From: CAWBRT01 sp963832365
GTDB lineage: Bacteria > Acidobacteriota > Terriglobia > Terriglobales > Acidobacteriaceae
Direction of reading: 5' to 3'
Length of the DNA stretch: 64,000 nt
Assembly: GCA_963832365.1 (NCBI GenBank)
Contig: CAWHUL010000002.1
Span: forward strand, 62,001-126,000
Both the position numbers and the translations under genes were made by a program. The notes under the pieces were generated by a model, which was given only the letters and a program-made list of their open reading frames with translations, did no database searches and had not been told where the DNA came from. Positions 1-8,200 of this stretch are shown piece after piece (within the stretch, counting starts at the first letter, position 1; the number at the start of each line of letters is the position of its first letter).

Positions 1-1
1 G

Positions 2-433
2 CACTTCCTGGATCATTATTCGGCGTCTGCGCGGATCACGATCAGCAATATGGCGATGGAAGCTCTGATGGCCTATGACTGGCCGGGTAACGTACGGGAA
101 TTACAGAATTGCATTGAGCGCGCCGTCGCGCTCGGTGATATGGAGACCATCGACGTCGGCGATCTCCCGGCAAATCTTCAGAGTTTGGTCAGGAAGTCCT
201 CCGCAATCCGTCTGCCTGCGCCGCCAACTACCGATCTGGACGAGCTGGAGCATGCCACCATTCAGCGCGTGCTCGATCAGGTCGACGGCGACAAGGCGCT
301 TGCTGGAAAAATGCTTGGCATTTCGCGGGCTACTCTTTACCGTAAGATCAAGCGATACAGCATCGAAACCGGTCCACGCGGCGCAGTGACCGCAGGCGGT
401 TCCCAAGGGGCGGTCGCCAAGGCTGGTGCCTGA
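2..433 (+). CDS. Sigma-54-dependent response regulator, C-terminal part (partial at window edge)
   Basis: The reading frame is open from base 2, so the gene begins before the window. What remains is the end of an AAA+ sigma-54 interaction domain (YDWPGNVRELQN, the arginine-finger/lid segment) followed by a linker and a Fis-type helix-turn-helix (KMLGISRATLYRKIKRY). This is the standard C-terminus of NtrC/AtoC-family enhancer-binding proteins, which remodel sigma-54 RNA polymerase after phosphorylation. A -24/-12 promoter and repeated TGAGAC sites lie just downstream, ahead of the chemosensory operon, so this protein is the obvious candidate activator of that operon (inference). A receiver domain at the N-terminus cannot be seen. 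Confidence 0.92.
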   Translation, partial: HFLDHYSASARITISNMAMEALMAYDWPGNVRELQNCIERAVALGDMETIDVGDLPANLQSLVRKSSAIRLPAPPTTDLDELEHATIQRVLDQVDGDKALAGKMLGISRATLYRKIKRYSIETGPRGAVTAGGSQGAVAKAGA

Positions 434-478
434 GTCCCTTGTCCCCGCTGCGGATTTGTTCGCGACGGGACGTCCGCT

Positions 479-507
479 TGAGACGGTTTGTCTCATTCTT
501 GAGACGG
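479..507. promoter_or_regulatory. Candidate enhancer (UAS): TGAGAC palindrome plus extra half-site
   Basis: TGAGAC-N5-GTCTCA occupies 479-495, and a further TGAGACGG starts at 500. The sites lie about 100-116 bp before the start point predicted from the -24/-12 element at 576-592, a usual distance for a sigma-54 activator. The regulator gene ending at 433 is the likely binder; this is inferred from position and symmetry. Confidence 0.5.
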
Positions 508-575
508 AGCCGCCTCCGTTTTCCAATGCTAGATGCTATGTACTTGAATTATAAGGGTGTACTTATCTGAATGTT

Positions 576-592
576 TTGGCTAGTCTCTTGCA
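576..592 (+). promoter_or_regulatory. Sigma-54 (-24/-12) promoter of the chemosensory operon
   Basis: TTGGCTAGTCTCTTGCA fits the YTGGCAC-N5-TTGCW consensus, with GG (578-579) and GC (590-591) separated by exactly 10 bases. The predicted start is near 603. The -12 box lies in a perfect 8-bp inverted repeat (AGTCTCTT at 582-589 and AAGAGACT at 596-603) carrying the same GAGAC core as the upstream sites, so the activator or a repressor may also bind here. Confidence 0.6.
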
Positions 593-633
593 CATAAGAG
601 ACTGGGATGATGTCTACGGAAACGGCGAGGGTT

Positions 634-1371
634 ATGGACTCTGGGCGAAGCCGCGTGAATCTCGCGGCTGCAAGTGAGCTCACGATTGTTATTGTTTCGC
701 GCGAGCCGGAGTTTGCGCGGTCTCTGATGGCTAGCTGGAAGTCAGAGCGCGTGGTTCCGGAATTCGTGGTGCTTCCACCGTCGGGGAGCCCGGCTGCCGC
801 GGACGCGGCCTTCGATCCGCTGCCCGAGTGTGATCTGGTGGTGGTCGGAGGTGTCCCGGCGGAGCGGCTTCCGCAGTTGCTTAAGGTGCTGGACCCGTCG
901 TTGCGCCCGCTGATTTGCGTTATCGCCGCCAGCGAGTACAAGCAGGTTCGCGAATCGTTCCCGCAGCTAATGCTTCTGCGGCAGGACGAATTCTGGGCGG
1001 ACAATGTGATTCTGCTCGCCGGCGAGTGCATGCGCCGCCGCCACACCGTGTTGAGGGCGCACCGGGCCGAACAGATGTTGACCGCGAATCAGGGGCACGT
1101 TACGTTGGGCAAATACGTTGTCGAAATGCGTCACAACATCAACAATGCCCTGACTTCAGTGCTGGGGAATGCCGAATTGCTGATGCTGAACACGGAGTCC
1201 TTCTCCGGCGAAGCGTGCGATCAATTGCAGACGATTCGCAACACAGCTTTACGCCTGCATGAAATCATGCAGCGTTTTTGGTCGCTCGAGGCCGAGATGC
1301 AGGCCGCTGAGCGCATTTTGCCCGAGGCGGAGAAAGCTCCCCGGGCTGTTGGTGCAAGCGGATTGAAATAG
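634..1371 (+). CDS. Receiver-like/DHp-domain protein without ATPase domain
   Basis: This gene of 245 residues opens the chemosensory operon. Residues about 15-120 resemble a CheY-like fold but lack the phospho-aspartate (the strand reads CDLVVVGGV). A helical segment with a HisKA-like H box (VEMRHNINNALTSVLGN) follows. No ATP-binding N, G1 or G2 boxes are present and the protein ends soon after, so it cannot autophosphorylate in the usual way. It may act as a phosphotransfer or dimerisation partner, as Spo0B does (inference). The frame also has ATGs at 607 and 610, but these fall at the predicted transcript start without a ribosome site; ATG 634 follows GCGAGGG at good spacing. The function is not established. 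Confidence 0.75.
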   Translation: MDSGRSRVNLAAASELTIVIVSREPEFARSLMASWKSERVVPEFVVLPPSGSPAAADAAFDPLPECDLVVVGGVPAERLPQLLKVLDPSLRPLICVIAASEYKQVRESFPQLMLLRQDEFWADNVILLAGECMRRRHTVLRAHRAEQMLTANQGHVTLGKYVVEMRHNINNALTSVLGNAELLMLNTESFSGEACDQLQTIRNTALRLHEIMQRFWSLEAEMQAAERILPEAEKAPRAVGASGLK

Positions 1372-1444
1372 GCCAGCCGGTTTGGAACCCGAGTTTACGG
1401 TTCCAGCGCGGCGTAGTTTGTGGGATGACAGAGGTTAATGAATC

Positions 1445-1855
1445 GTGCCAGTACCCAACAAGATCCTGATCGTCGATGATTCGCAAGCAGAAAGCCGGTT
1501 GATGCAGTCGTATCTGGAGCAAGCCGGATACTGGGCTGTCTCGCTGGCGGACCCGGCCTTGATCGAGCAGATGCTCGACATCGAACGTCCGAGCCTGCTC
1601 CTGCTCGACGTAGTTATGCCCGGACGAAACGGTTTTCAGGCCTGTCGGGAGCTGAAAGCGAATCCTGATTATGCGCCGATGCCCATCGTGCTGGTCACCT
1701 CGAAGGGAACCCCGAGCGACCAGTTCTGGGGACGCGAGCAGGGCGCGCAGGGATACGTCGTCAAACCGTTTACGCGGGAGCAACTGATCGAAGAAGTCGA
1801 AAGGGTACTCGGAAAACCGCAGTCCACAGCCACGGGAGCGACACCAGGTCAATGA
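1445..1855 (+). CDS. CheY/PilG-like single-domain response regulator
   Basis: A 136-residue stand-alone receiver. The acidic pocket is in VDDS (residues 11-12), the phospho-acceptor is D55 in LLLLDVVMPG, and the conserved Thr/Ser and Lys are in VTSKG and YVVKPF. It starts with GTG at 1445 behind an AGAGG ribosome site and overlaps the next gene by ATGA, so the two are translationally coupled. In the cluster it most likely takes phosphate from the hybrid CheA at 4797 and carries the output signal, like PilG/CheY of pilus chemosensory systems. The output target is not visible here. Confidence 0.9.
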   Translation: MPVPNKILIVDDSQAESRLMQSYLEQAGYWAVSLADPALIEQMLDIERPSLLLLDVVMPGRNGFQACRELKANPDYAPMPIVLVTSKGTPSDQFWGREQGAQGYVVKPFTREQLIEEVERVLGKPQSTATGATPGQ

Positions 1856-2373
1856 ACTCAGAGAACCAGAATTCGGGGGCAGAGCCGGCGCCGGTGGTCG
1901 AGGCTTTCCGGACCGAAGAAGATGCCGATCTGTTGCCGCGGAAGCAATACTGCGTGTTTCGCGCCGGGCGGGAACGCTTCTGCTTCGGCGTGCTTGACGT
2001 GGAAGAGGTTGTCGAGTGGCCCAATGTGACGGGTGTTCCGCTGGCTCCGCCGTTTCTGATGGGGATATTCAACCTGCGTGGTCTGATTATTCCGGTGATC
2101 GATATCGGCCTGACGGAATCGCGGCGGCCGGATCTTTCGCCGAAGTTTGTGGTGGTTGCATGCCTGCGCGGGCAGGATGGCAGCACCGACCTGCGCCTCG
2201 GAGTTGCGGCCGACGAAGTGTTCGGCGCGGTAACTACAAGCGAGCCTTTGCTGCTTGAAGAGGCCCCGCGCGATGTCCCTTACTGCTGCGGCATGCTGCG
2301 CGACGAGGGACGGTTGGCGTTAGCGGTGGATTTGAAGAAGTTGACCGAGAATTTTCCGGTTCCGGTGATCTAA
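1852..2373 (+). CDS. CheW-like coupling protein
   Basis: A 173-residue protein with one CheW domain: YCVFRAGRERFCFGV, then the hallmark segment around FLMGIFNLRGLIIPVIDI. CheW proteins bridge methyl-accepting receptors and the CheA kinase at the cytoplasmic signalling arrays. The start overlaps the preceding receiver gene by four bases, and the PilJ-like receptor gene follows directly. This is the best conserved of the three CheW-type proteins in the cluster and so probably the true coupling protein of this receptor-kinase pair. An acidic N-terminal extension of about 30 residues precedes the domain. Confidence 0.9.
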   Translation: MNSENQNSGAEPAPVVEAFRTEEDADLLPRKQYCVFRAGRERFCFGVLDVEEVVEWPNVTGVPLAPPFLMGIFNLRGLIIPVIDIGLTESRRPDLSPKFVVVACLRGQDGSTDLRLGVAADEVFGAVTTSEPLLLEEAPRDVPYCCGMLRDEGRLALAVDLKKLTENFPVPVI

Positions 2374-2430
2374 ACCGGTTTGTGGTGAGTTTTGGCGGAT
2401 GTCCGCCGCGAGGCGGATCTTGGAGGGTTT

Positions 2431-3861
2431 ATGAAGGGTCGTCTTAATTCGACCATTGGAGTGCTGGTGCTGCTGATGCTGGCCGGCACAATTGCTGCCC
2501 TGACGCTGGGCTTTTCGGCCGGAGCCCTCTCCGGCGGCAAGTCCCTGCTGGACCTGGGATCGCTTCACGCCGATGCCGACATACGGCTGTTAGCCGGACT
2601 TGGGATTGCGCTGGCGGTGGTCATGGCGGTCTGGTTTACGGTCAGCAACAAGATTGCCGCGCCGGTTCGTGCGCTCGCCACGTTTTCCGAGAAGATTGCC
2701 GGAGGCGACTACAAGCAGCGATTCGAAGTGATCCGTGAAGATGATTTCGGCGTGATCGCCAAGAACCTGAATGTCGCGGCCGAAAACGCCTCGCGCGCCG
2801 TCTCCAACCAGCAGGCCCAGGAAAATCTGCAACGCAGCGTCACGGAGTTTCTGACCATCGTGAGCCAGGTGGCGAAGGGCGACCTGACCCTGCGCGGCAA
2901 GGTGACCAACGATGCGCTCGGCAATATCGTCGACTCGGTCAACTACATGCTCGACAACTTTGCGAAGGTGCTCGAGCGGGTGCGCAAGGCTGCCGGCGAC
3001 GTCAGCAGCAGCGCCAGCCAGATCCTGTTGTCCAGCGAAGAGATGGCCAACGGCGCCACTCAGCAGGACCAGGAAATCACCAACACCTCATCGGCGGTGG
3101 AAGAGCTTACGGTTTCGATGAAGCAGGTTTCCAACAATGCCGAAGCCAGCGCCGAGGCCGCGCGGCGCGCGCTTGACGCCGCCGAACAGGGCAACCGTTC
3201 CGTGCGCGACACGCTCGAGGGCATGCAGCGTATTCGCGCTTCCGTGCAAGCCAGCGCCAAAAAGATCAAGTCGCTGGGCGACCGCTCGCTGGAAATCAGC
3301 GAGATCGTCAACGTGATTAACGACATTACCGAGCAGACGAACCTGTTGGCTCTGAATGCCGCTATCGAGGCCGCCCGCGCCGGCGAGGCTGGGCGCGGTT
3401 TTGCCGTGGTTGCCGACGAGGTGCGTAAACTCGCCGAGCACTCGCGAACCGCCACCAAGGATATTGCCGCTCTGATCAAGGCGATTCAGGCCGAGACCAA
3501 CGAGGCCGTCGTCGTCATGGAAGACGGCACGCGCGAGGTGGAAGTCGGCGCCAAACTGGCCGATCAGGCAGGCAAGGCACTGGATGCGATTTCCACGGTC
3601 GTGCGTCAGTCGGCGGAGCTGGTACAGGAAATTTCGCTTGCTTCCAAGCAGCAGGTGCGCGGCACGGAAGGTGTTGCCAACGCCATGCAGATTATCTCCG
3701 GCATCACGCGCCAAACATCGCAGGGATCGCGTCAGTCGGCGCACACGGTGGAGCAGATGGTGAAGCTCTCCGAGCAGTTGAACGAGGCGCTGTCGCAGTT
3801 CAAGGTAAACGCCGGTTCGGACAACCGGGAAGCGTCGATGGCAGCAAGCACGAGGAAATAA
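2431..3861 (+). CDS. Methyl-accepting chemotaxis protein, PilJ-like
   Basis: A 476-residue receptor. Two transmembrane helices lie at about 7-32 and 50-75, with only some 20-25 residues between them, so there is no periplasmic ligand domain. A HAMP domain follows (KIAAPVRALATFSEKIAGGDY), then a second HAMP-like helical segment and a long coiled-coil signalling domain with the hairpin tip LNAAIEAARAGEAGRGFAVV. The tail lacks the NWETF-type CheR tether. ATG 2431 is chosen because GGAGGG stands before it; an upstream in-frame TTG at 2392 has no such site. The lack of a sensor domain suggests it reports membrane or internal signals, as PilJ does for pili (inference). Confidence 0.9.
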   Translation: MKGRLNSTIGVLVLLMLAGTIAALTLGFSAGALSGGKSLLDLGSLHADADIRLLAGLGIALAVVMAVWFTVSNKIAAPVRALATFSEKIAGGDYKQRFEVIREDDFGVIAKNLNVAAENASRAVSNQQAQENLQRSVTEFLTIVSQVAKGDLTLRGKVTNDALGNIVDSVNYMLDNFAKVLERVRKAAGDVSSSASQILLSSEEMANGATQQDQEITNTSSAVEELTVSMKQVSNNAEASAEAARRALDAAEQGNRSVRDTLEGMQRIRASVQASAKKIKSLGDRSLEISEIVNVINDITEQTNLLALNAAIEAARAGEAGRGFAVVADEVRKLAEHSRTATKDIAALIKAIQAETNEAVVVMEDGTREVEVGAKLADQAGKALDAISTVVRQSAELVQEISLASKQQVRGTEGVANAMQIISGITRQTSQGSRQSAHTVEQMVKLSEQLNEALSQFKVNAGSDNREASMAASTRK

Positions 3862-3864
3862 GGC

Positions 3865-4800
3865 GTGAGTCTCAGCGAAGGCAAGGCCGCGTTGTACGGG
3901 TTCAACACTCGGGAGCATGCGTTGTCCCAGAGTGAGGTTGATCCGGCGATCTCCGATCACGAACTGTCGGAGCTTCGCCTGCTCATCGAGCAGCGCACCG
4001 GCATTGTGTTCGACGAATCGCGCAGCACATTTTTCCTTAACCGCGTGCGCGAGCACATGCAAGCTCGCCGAGTTGGCTCGGGCGCGGAGCTGCTGCGCCT
4101 GGTGAGCCCGCCGGGGATCGAATACGACTCCCTGCTGGAGCGCATGCTCACGCAGGAGACGCAATTTTTCCGCTACCCTGAGACATTCGAGATCTTCCAG
4201 CGCAAGGTGCTTCCCGAACTGCACATGAGAAAGTTCTGGGAAAATCCGCGCATGCTGCGGCTGTGGAGCGCCGGTTGCTCCACCGGGGAAGAGCCCTACA
4301 GTCTGGCGATCAGCATCAGCGACACCTTGGAATTTTCCGACGCCGGAAATATCAGTATTTTGGCGACCGATATCAGCCGTACCGCCCTGCGCCAAGCCGA
4401 ACGGGCCACTTATGCGCGACGTGCCATTGGTAATCTTTCGCCCCGCCAGCAGGAGATGTACTTTGTCGAGGGAGCGCAGGAGTACACGGTCAAGCCGAAG
4501 ATTCGCAATATGGTCAGCTTTGTCCCCATGAATCTGACGGAGCCTGTCTATGTCGGACGCTTCGACTGTATCTTCTGCATGAACGTCTTGATCTACTTCA
4601 GCGAGTCGCGGCGAGCCGGCATAATCCAGCGCTTCTATGACTATCTGGAACCGGGGGGCTATCTCTTCCTCGGGCACGCCGAGTCCGTTGCGGGTTTGCA
4701 GTTGCGGTTCAAACAGAGCGTGGAGGGCGGTGCACGTCTGCTACAGAAGCCGATGAACGTGCCGCCGCTGGCAAGGACAACCGCGGAGGGAAGCCTATGA
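3865..4800 (+). CDS. cheR: CheR-type receptor glutamate methyltransferase
   Basis: A 311-residue protein that transfers methyl groups from S-adenosylmethionine to glutamates of the receptor signalling domain, setting adaptation. The small N-terminal helical domain (about 25-95) is followed by the catalytic domain with the SAM motif LWSAGCSTGEEPYSLA and the later segment FDCIFCMNVLIYF. It starts with GTG at 3865, four bases after the receptor gene, and ends in an ATGA overlap with the CheA gene. No TPR or CheW extensions are present, so it is the plain CheR form. Confidence 0.94.
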   Translation: MSLSEGKAALYGFNTREHALSQSEVDPAISDHELSELRLLIEQRTGIVFDESRSTFFLNRVREHMQARRVGSGAELLRLVSPPGIEYDSLLERMLTQETQFFRYPETFEIFQRKVLPELHMRKFWENPRMLRLWSAGCSTGEEPYSLAISISDTLEFSDAGNISILATDISRTALRQAERATYARRAIGNLSPRQQEMYFVEGAQEYTVKPKIRNMVSFVPMNLTEPVYVGRFDCIFCMNVLIYFSESRRAGIIQRFYDYLEPGGYLFLGHAESVAGLQLRFKQSVEGGARLLQKPMNVPPLARTTAEGSL

Positions 4801-7800
4801 GCGGTCCCGGTCAGGAATTCGTCGAGCTCTTCCTCCAGGAAGCATCCGAGCACTTGCAGTTCCTGCGCGAATACTCCGGTGTGCTGCTGGACCCCTATCC
4901 GCTGCCCGAGGACATCGAGCGCCTCCACATAGCCGCGCACGGCCTGGGCGGAACGGCCGGGACGTATGGCTACAAGTTCTTTTCCGAGGTCACCGGAAAA
5001 CTCGCTCACATTTTTCAGTACGCGATGAATTCGACGATAGGCCCCGACGCCTGTTCGCCGCTGGTTGAGTTCATCTACGAGGCGATTGCGGTTCTCGAAT
5101 CCGACCTGCTCATGATCAGCGCCAATGGGGTCGAAGCCGAGGACGACGTCAAGGCTTTCAAGCAGCGCTATCCTTTCGCTTTCCAACAGGCCGTGGAAGA
5201 GCCCGAAAGTCAGGCTGTCATGACGCGGCCGCAATCGCCGGCTGAGCGTCGCTCCCCGCCTCCGGCAGCAACGGTTTGCGTTCCAGAGCCGGTGCCGCCT
5301 GTGCAGCAGAGTCCGGCGGAAACCGATGCAGCGCCACCCGCCGAGAAGCCAGCGGCGGAAGCTACGCTATCATCCGCGACCGTCATGGAAAATCAGGCTG
5401 CGGATGCTGTCGCCGACGCGCCGGCCAGCGAGCCGGTCGACGAGATCGAGCCGGTTGCCGCAGTCGAAGAGATTCTTCAACTCGAACCGGTTGCGGTGTT
5501 CGAAGCGACGCAAGACGAGATAGAACAGGCGAACAAACATCAGGATAATGAGCTCGACCTGGAGACACAGGCTGCCCAGGCCTTCACCCCGTCGCTTTTA
5601 GACCTGCCCGCCGACGACAACGTTTCGGCGGAAGTGCTCGAATTTTTTGTCCCGGAGGTGGAAGAGCATCTGCAATCGATCACCGAGTCGCTGTTGTCGC
5701 TGGAGGCGAACCCGAATCCGGAAGACATCAACAAGCTGTTCCGGGCGATGCACACCATCAAAGGCTCCGCCGCGCAGGTAGGGTTTCACCGCCTGTCTAC
5801 GATCGCTCATCGCGCTGAGGACCTCATCGCGCGTCTCCGCGACGGCGAGCTGAAGCCGAGCCCAAGCATCGTCGATCTCTGTCTCGAATCGGTTGACATC
5901 CTGAAGAAGCAGCTTTATCGGCAGTGGAGCGATGAGCAAAGCTTCCAGGATGCAGCCCTGGCCTACTTCCAGCGTATCGATCAGCTTGAAGACGTGGAAG
6001 CCGAGATACTGGAGCAGGAGGCCGAAGAGGTTGCGCAGAAGGCATTGGCCGCTGAAGGGCTAGAACCTGCGATTGAAACCGCGTCTGAGCCCGTCGCGGA
6101 GGTTGAGACGGAGGTTCCACGCAACGAGCGCCAGGAAATCGAAGCCCTGGCCGCCGGCAGGCGCGAGCCCGCCGGAGTGCCGCAGTCCAAGTCGGTCCGC
6201 ATCGCACTGGAGCGGCTGGACCGCATGATGAACGCGGTTGGCGAGCTGGTGACGAATCGGACCCGTATGCTGGGCCGGCTGAAAGAGCTTGAGCGACTGG
6301 CCGACGTGCTGAATTTTTCCAAGGCGCGCATGACCGACAAGGTTGGCGAATTCCAGGAGAAATACGAATTCAGCCGCGTAACCTTGGGGCCGCTGTCCGC
6401 TCCCGGACACAGCTTGCCGCGCCGCTCGCCGTTGCCGGACGAGAAATCGGGCAGCCTGATTCCGTATCCGTTCCGCGGAGGTTACTCGAGCTATTCGCAC
6501 TCCTTCGATGCCGCGCTCGCCGACTTCTCCGAGCTGGAGATGGATCGTTACGATGACTTCGGCATCCTGTCTCGTTCGCTCACGGAAATTTCCGCTGACA
6601 TCACCGAGGTGCTCACGCAACTCGATGGCTTCGTGCGCCGCGTCGATGGCGACATCGATGAGTTCACCAAGCTGGCGCACCGTTTGCAGGATGAGATCAC
6701 GCAATCGCGCATGGTGGCGATCGGCAACCTCTACACGCGCCTTTCGCGGGCCGTGCGTGACGCCTCCAAGGCAGCCGGCAAGCGTGTGGAACTGGTACTG
6801 GCGGGCGCCGAGACCGAGTTGGACAATAACATCATCCAACAGATTTCCGATCCTCTGTTGCACCTGGTGCGAAATGCCGTGGCGCATGGCATCGAGCGCG
6901 CCGATGAGCGTTACAATGCCGGCAAATCCGACTGCGGCAATATCGCTGTTCGCGCCTATCACCGCGGCAATCACATTTTTATCGAGGTGGAGGACGACGG
7001 CCGCGGCATCGATTACGAGAGGATTCGCACGGCCGCCGCCGAACTCGAATTGGTGAACCCCGAACAGGCGAACGCGTTCTCTCCGAAGGAACTGCTCGAC
7101 CTCATGTTCCTTCCGGGCTTCTCGACCGCTCCGCGAAAAACGGAGCTGTCCGGACGCGGAGTCGGTCTCGACGTGGTCCGCACCAACCTGGACGCGCTGA
7201 ACGGCGAGATCGAGATCGAGACGCGGAAGGGAATCGGCACGCGCTTCACGCTCAAGGTGCCGCTCACGTTGATCATCTCGCAGGCGCTGTTCGTGCGTGT
7301 CGGCAAGCACACCTTTGCGTTCCCGCTGGCGTTCGTCGAGGAAATTCGCCGCGTACGTGCCAGCGACATTGAGGAAGTGGGCGGCAAACGCCTGGCCAAG
7401 GTCCGCGACTCGCTGACCGAATTGGTGCATCTCGACGCGCAGCTTGGTCTCGACCCGGTGCAACCGATCAGCGGCTGGTATCGGATCGTGGTGATCAACG
7501 TTGCCGGCAAGCAGGTTGGCATCGTCGTCGAGGAAGTCATTGGAAAAGACGAAATCGTCATCAAGAATCTTGGCGAGTATTTGCGGAACGTGAAACTGTT
7601 CCCCGGGGCGACGATCGCGCCCGACGGCAGTCTAATTCTTCTGGTCGATCTCAATCGCCTGGTGGTTGGCGAGGCCATCGAGCGCCGTCCGCTGATGACA
7701 GCGGCTAACGCCGCGCGAATTTTCCTGCCTGGATCGATTGCGGTTGCCGAGGGCGAAATTCCAGACGAGGCCATCGAGCGGATCGAAAAGGAGAAGCTGG

Positions 7801-8195
7801 TCCTGCTGGTTGACGACTCCATCAGCGTTCGCAAGTTCGTTGGCCGCATGCTGGAAAAAGCCGGCTATCGAGTGCGGCTCGCCGCCGACGGGCTGGAGGC
7901 ATTGGAAATCGTTTCGCAAGGTGGGATCGACCTGGTGGTGACCGACCTGGAGATGCCGCGGACTAACGGATACGAGTTGATGCTTCACCTCCGGCAAAAT
8001 CCGGAGACGCGAAATATTCCCGTCATGGTGGTCACCTCGCGGGCGGGCAGCAAGCACCGCGACCGCGCCGTGCGCGAGGGAGCCAAAGCTTTTATGGTTA
8101 AGCCGGTGCAGGAAGACCAGTTGGTGATGCAGGTCGGCGCGCTGATCGGCAGCTCCGGGCAAGTGGTTTTATCCAAGCTGTTGGCAGGCAAGTAG
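4797..8195 (+). CDS. Hybrid CheA/PilL-like histidine kinase with two Hpt domains and C-terminal receiver
   Basis: A 1132-residue kinase. Domain order: Hpt-1 (about 1-115, His48 in AAHGLGGTAGTYG, where the usual HxxKG lysine is Gly), a Pro/Ala/Glu-rich linker (about 140-270), canonical Hpt-2 (His about 319, MHTIKGSAAQVG), CheA dimerisation domain with a loop-rich insert (about 465-620), HATPase (HLVRNAVAHGIE near 690, GRGVGLDVV), CheW-like domain (about 820-950), and a receiver (VLLVDDS; Asp in VVTDLEMP near 1049). This ChpA/PilL-type layout belongs to type IV pilus or other non-flagellar chemosensory arrays. It would phosphorylate the CheY-like proteins and CheB of this cluster. Both ends couple to neighbouring genes. 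Confidence 0.93.
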   Translation: MSGPGQEFVELFLQEASEHLQFLREYSGVLLDPYPLPEDIERLHIAAHGLGGTAGTYGYKFFSEVTGKLAHIFQYAMNSTIGPDACSPLVEFIYEAIAVLESDLLMISANGVEAEDDVKAFKQRYPFAFQQAVEEPESQAVMTRPQSPAERRSPPPAATVCVPEPVPPVQQSPAETDAAPPAEKPAAEATLSSATVMENQAADAVADAPASEPVDEIEPVAAVEEILQLEPVAVFEATQDEIEQANKHQDNELDLETQAAQAFTPSLLDLPADDNVSAEVLEFFVPEVEEHLQSITESLLSLEANPNPEDINKLFRAMHTIKGSAAQVGFHRLSTIAHRAEDLIARLRDGELKPSPSIVDLCLESVDILKKQLYRQWSDEQSFQDAALAYFQRIDQLEDVEAEILEQEAEEVAQKALAAEGLEPAIETASEPVAEVETEVPRNERQEIEALAAGRREPAGVPQSKSVRIALERLDRMMNAVGELVTNRTRMLGRLKELERLADVLNFSKARMTDKVGEFQEKYEFSRVTLGPLSAPGHSLPRRSPLPDEKSGSLIPYPFRGGYSSYSHSFDAALADFSELEMDRYDDFGILSRSLTEISADITEVLTQLDGFVRRVDGDIDEFTKLAHRLQDEITQSRMVAIGNLYTRLSRAVRDASKAAGKRVELVLAGAETELDNNIIQQISDPLLHLVRNAVAHGIERADERYNAGKSDCGNIAVRAYHRGNHIFIEVEDDGRGIDYERIRTAAAELELVNPEQANAFSPKELLDLMFLPGFSTAPRKTELSGRGVGLDVVRTNLDALNGEIEIETRKGIGTRFTLKVPLTLIISQALFVRVGKHTFAFPLAFVEEIRRVRASDIEEVGGKRLAKVRDSLTELVHLDAQLGLDPVQPISGWYRIVVINVAGKQVGIVVEEVIGKDEIVIKNLGEYLRNVKLFPGATIAPDGSLILLVDLNRLVVGEAIERRPLMTAANAARIFLPGSIAVAEGEIPDEAIERIEKEKLVLLVDDSISVRKFVGRMLEKAGYRVRLAADGLEALEIVSQGGIDLVVTDLEMPRTNGYELMLHLRQNPETRNIPVMVVTSRAGSKHRDRAVREGAKAFMVKPVQEDQLVMQVGALIGSSGQVVLSKLLAGK

Positions 8196-8200
8196 CGGAT

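Noticed and set aside
3088..4677. A 529-codon open frame on the minus strand opposite the MCP and cheR genes
   Set aside because: It is a shadow frame of high-GC coding DNA; the plus-strand genes have clear domains and coupled starts, and the antisense product resembles no family.
6060..7463. A 467-codon antisense frame opposite cheA
   Set aside because: It lies wholly within the hybrid kinase gene and has no family resemblance.
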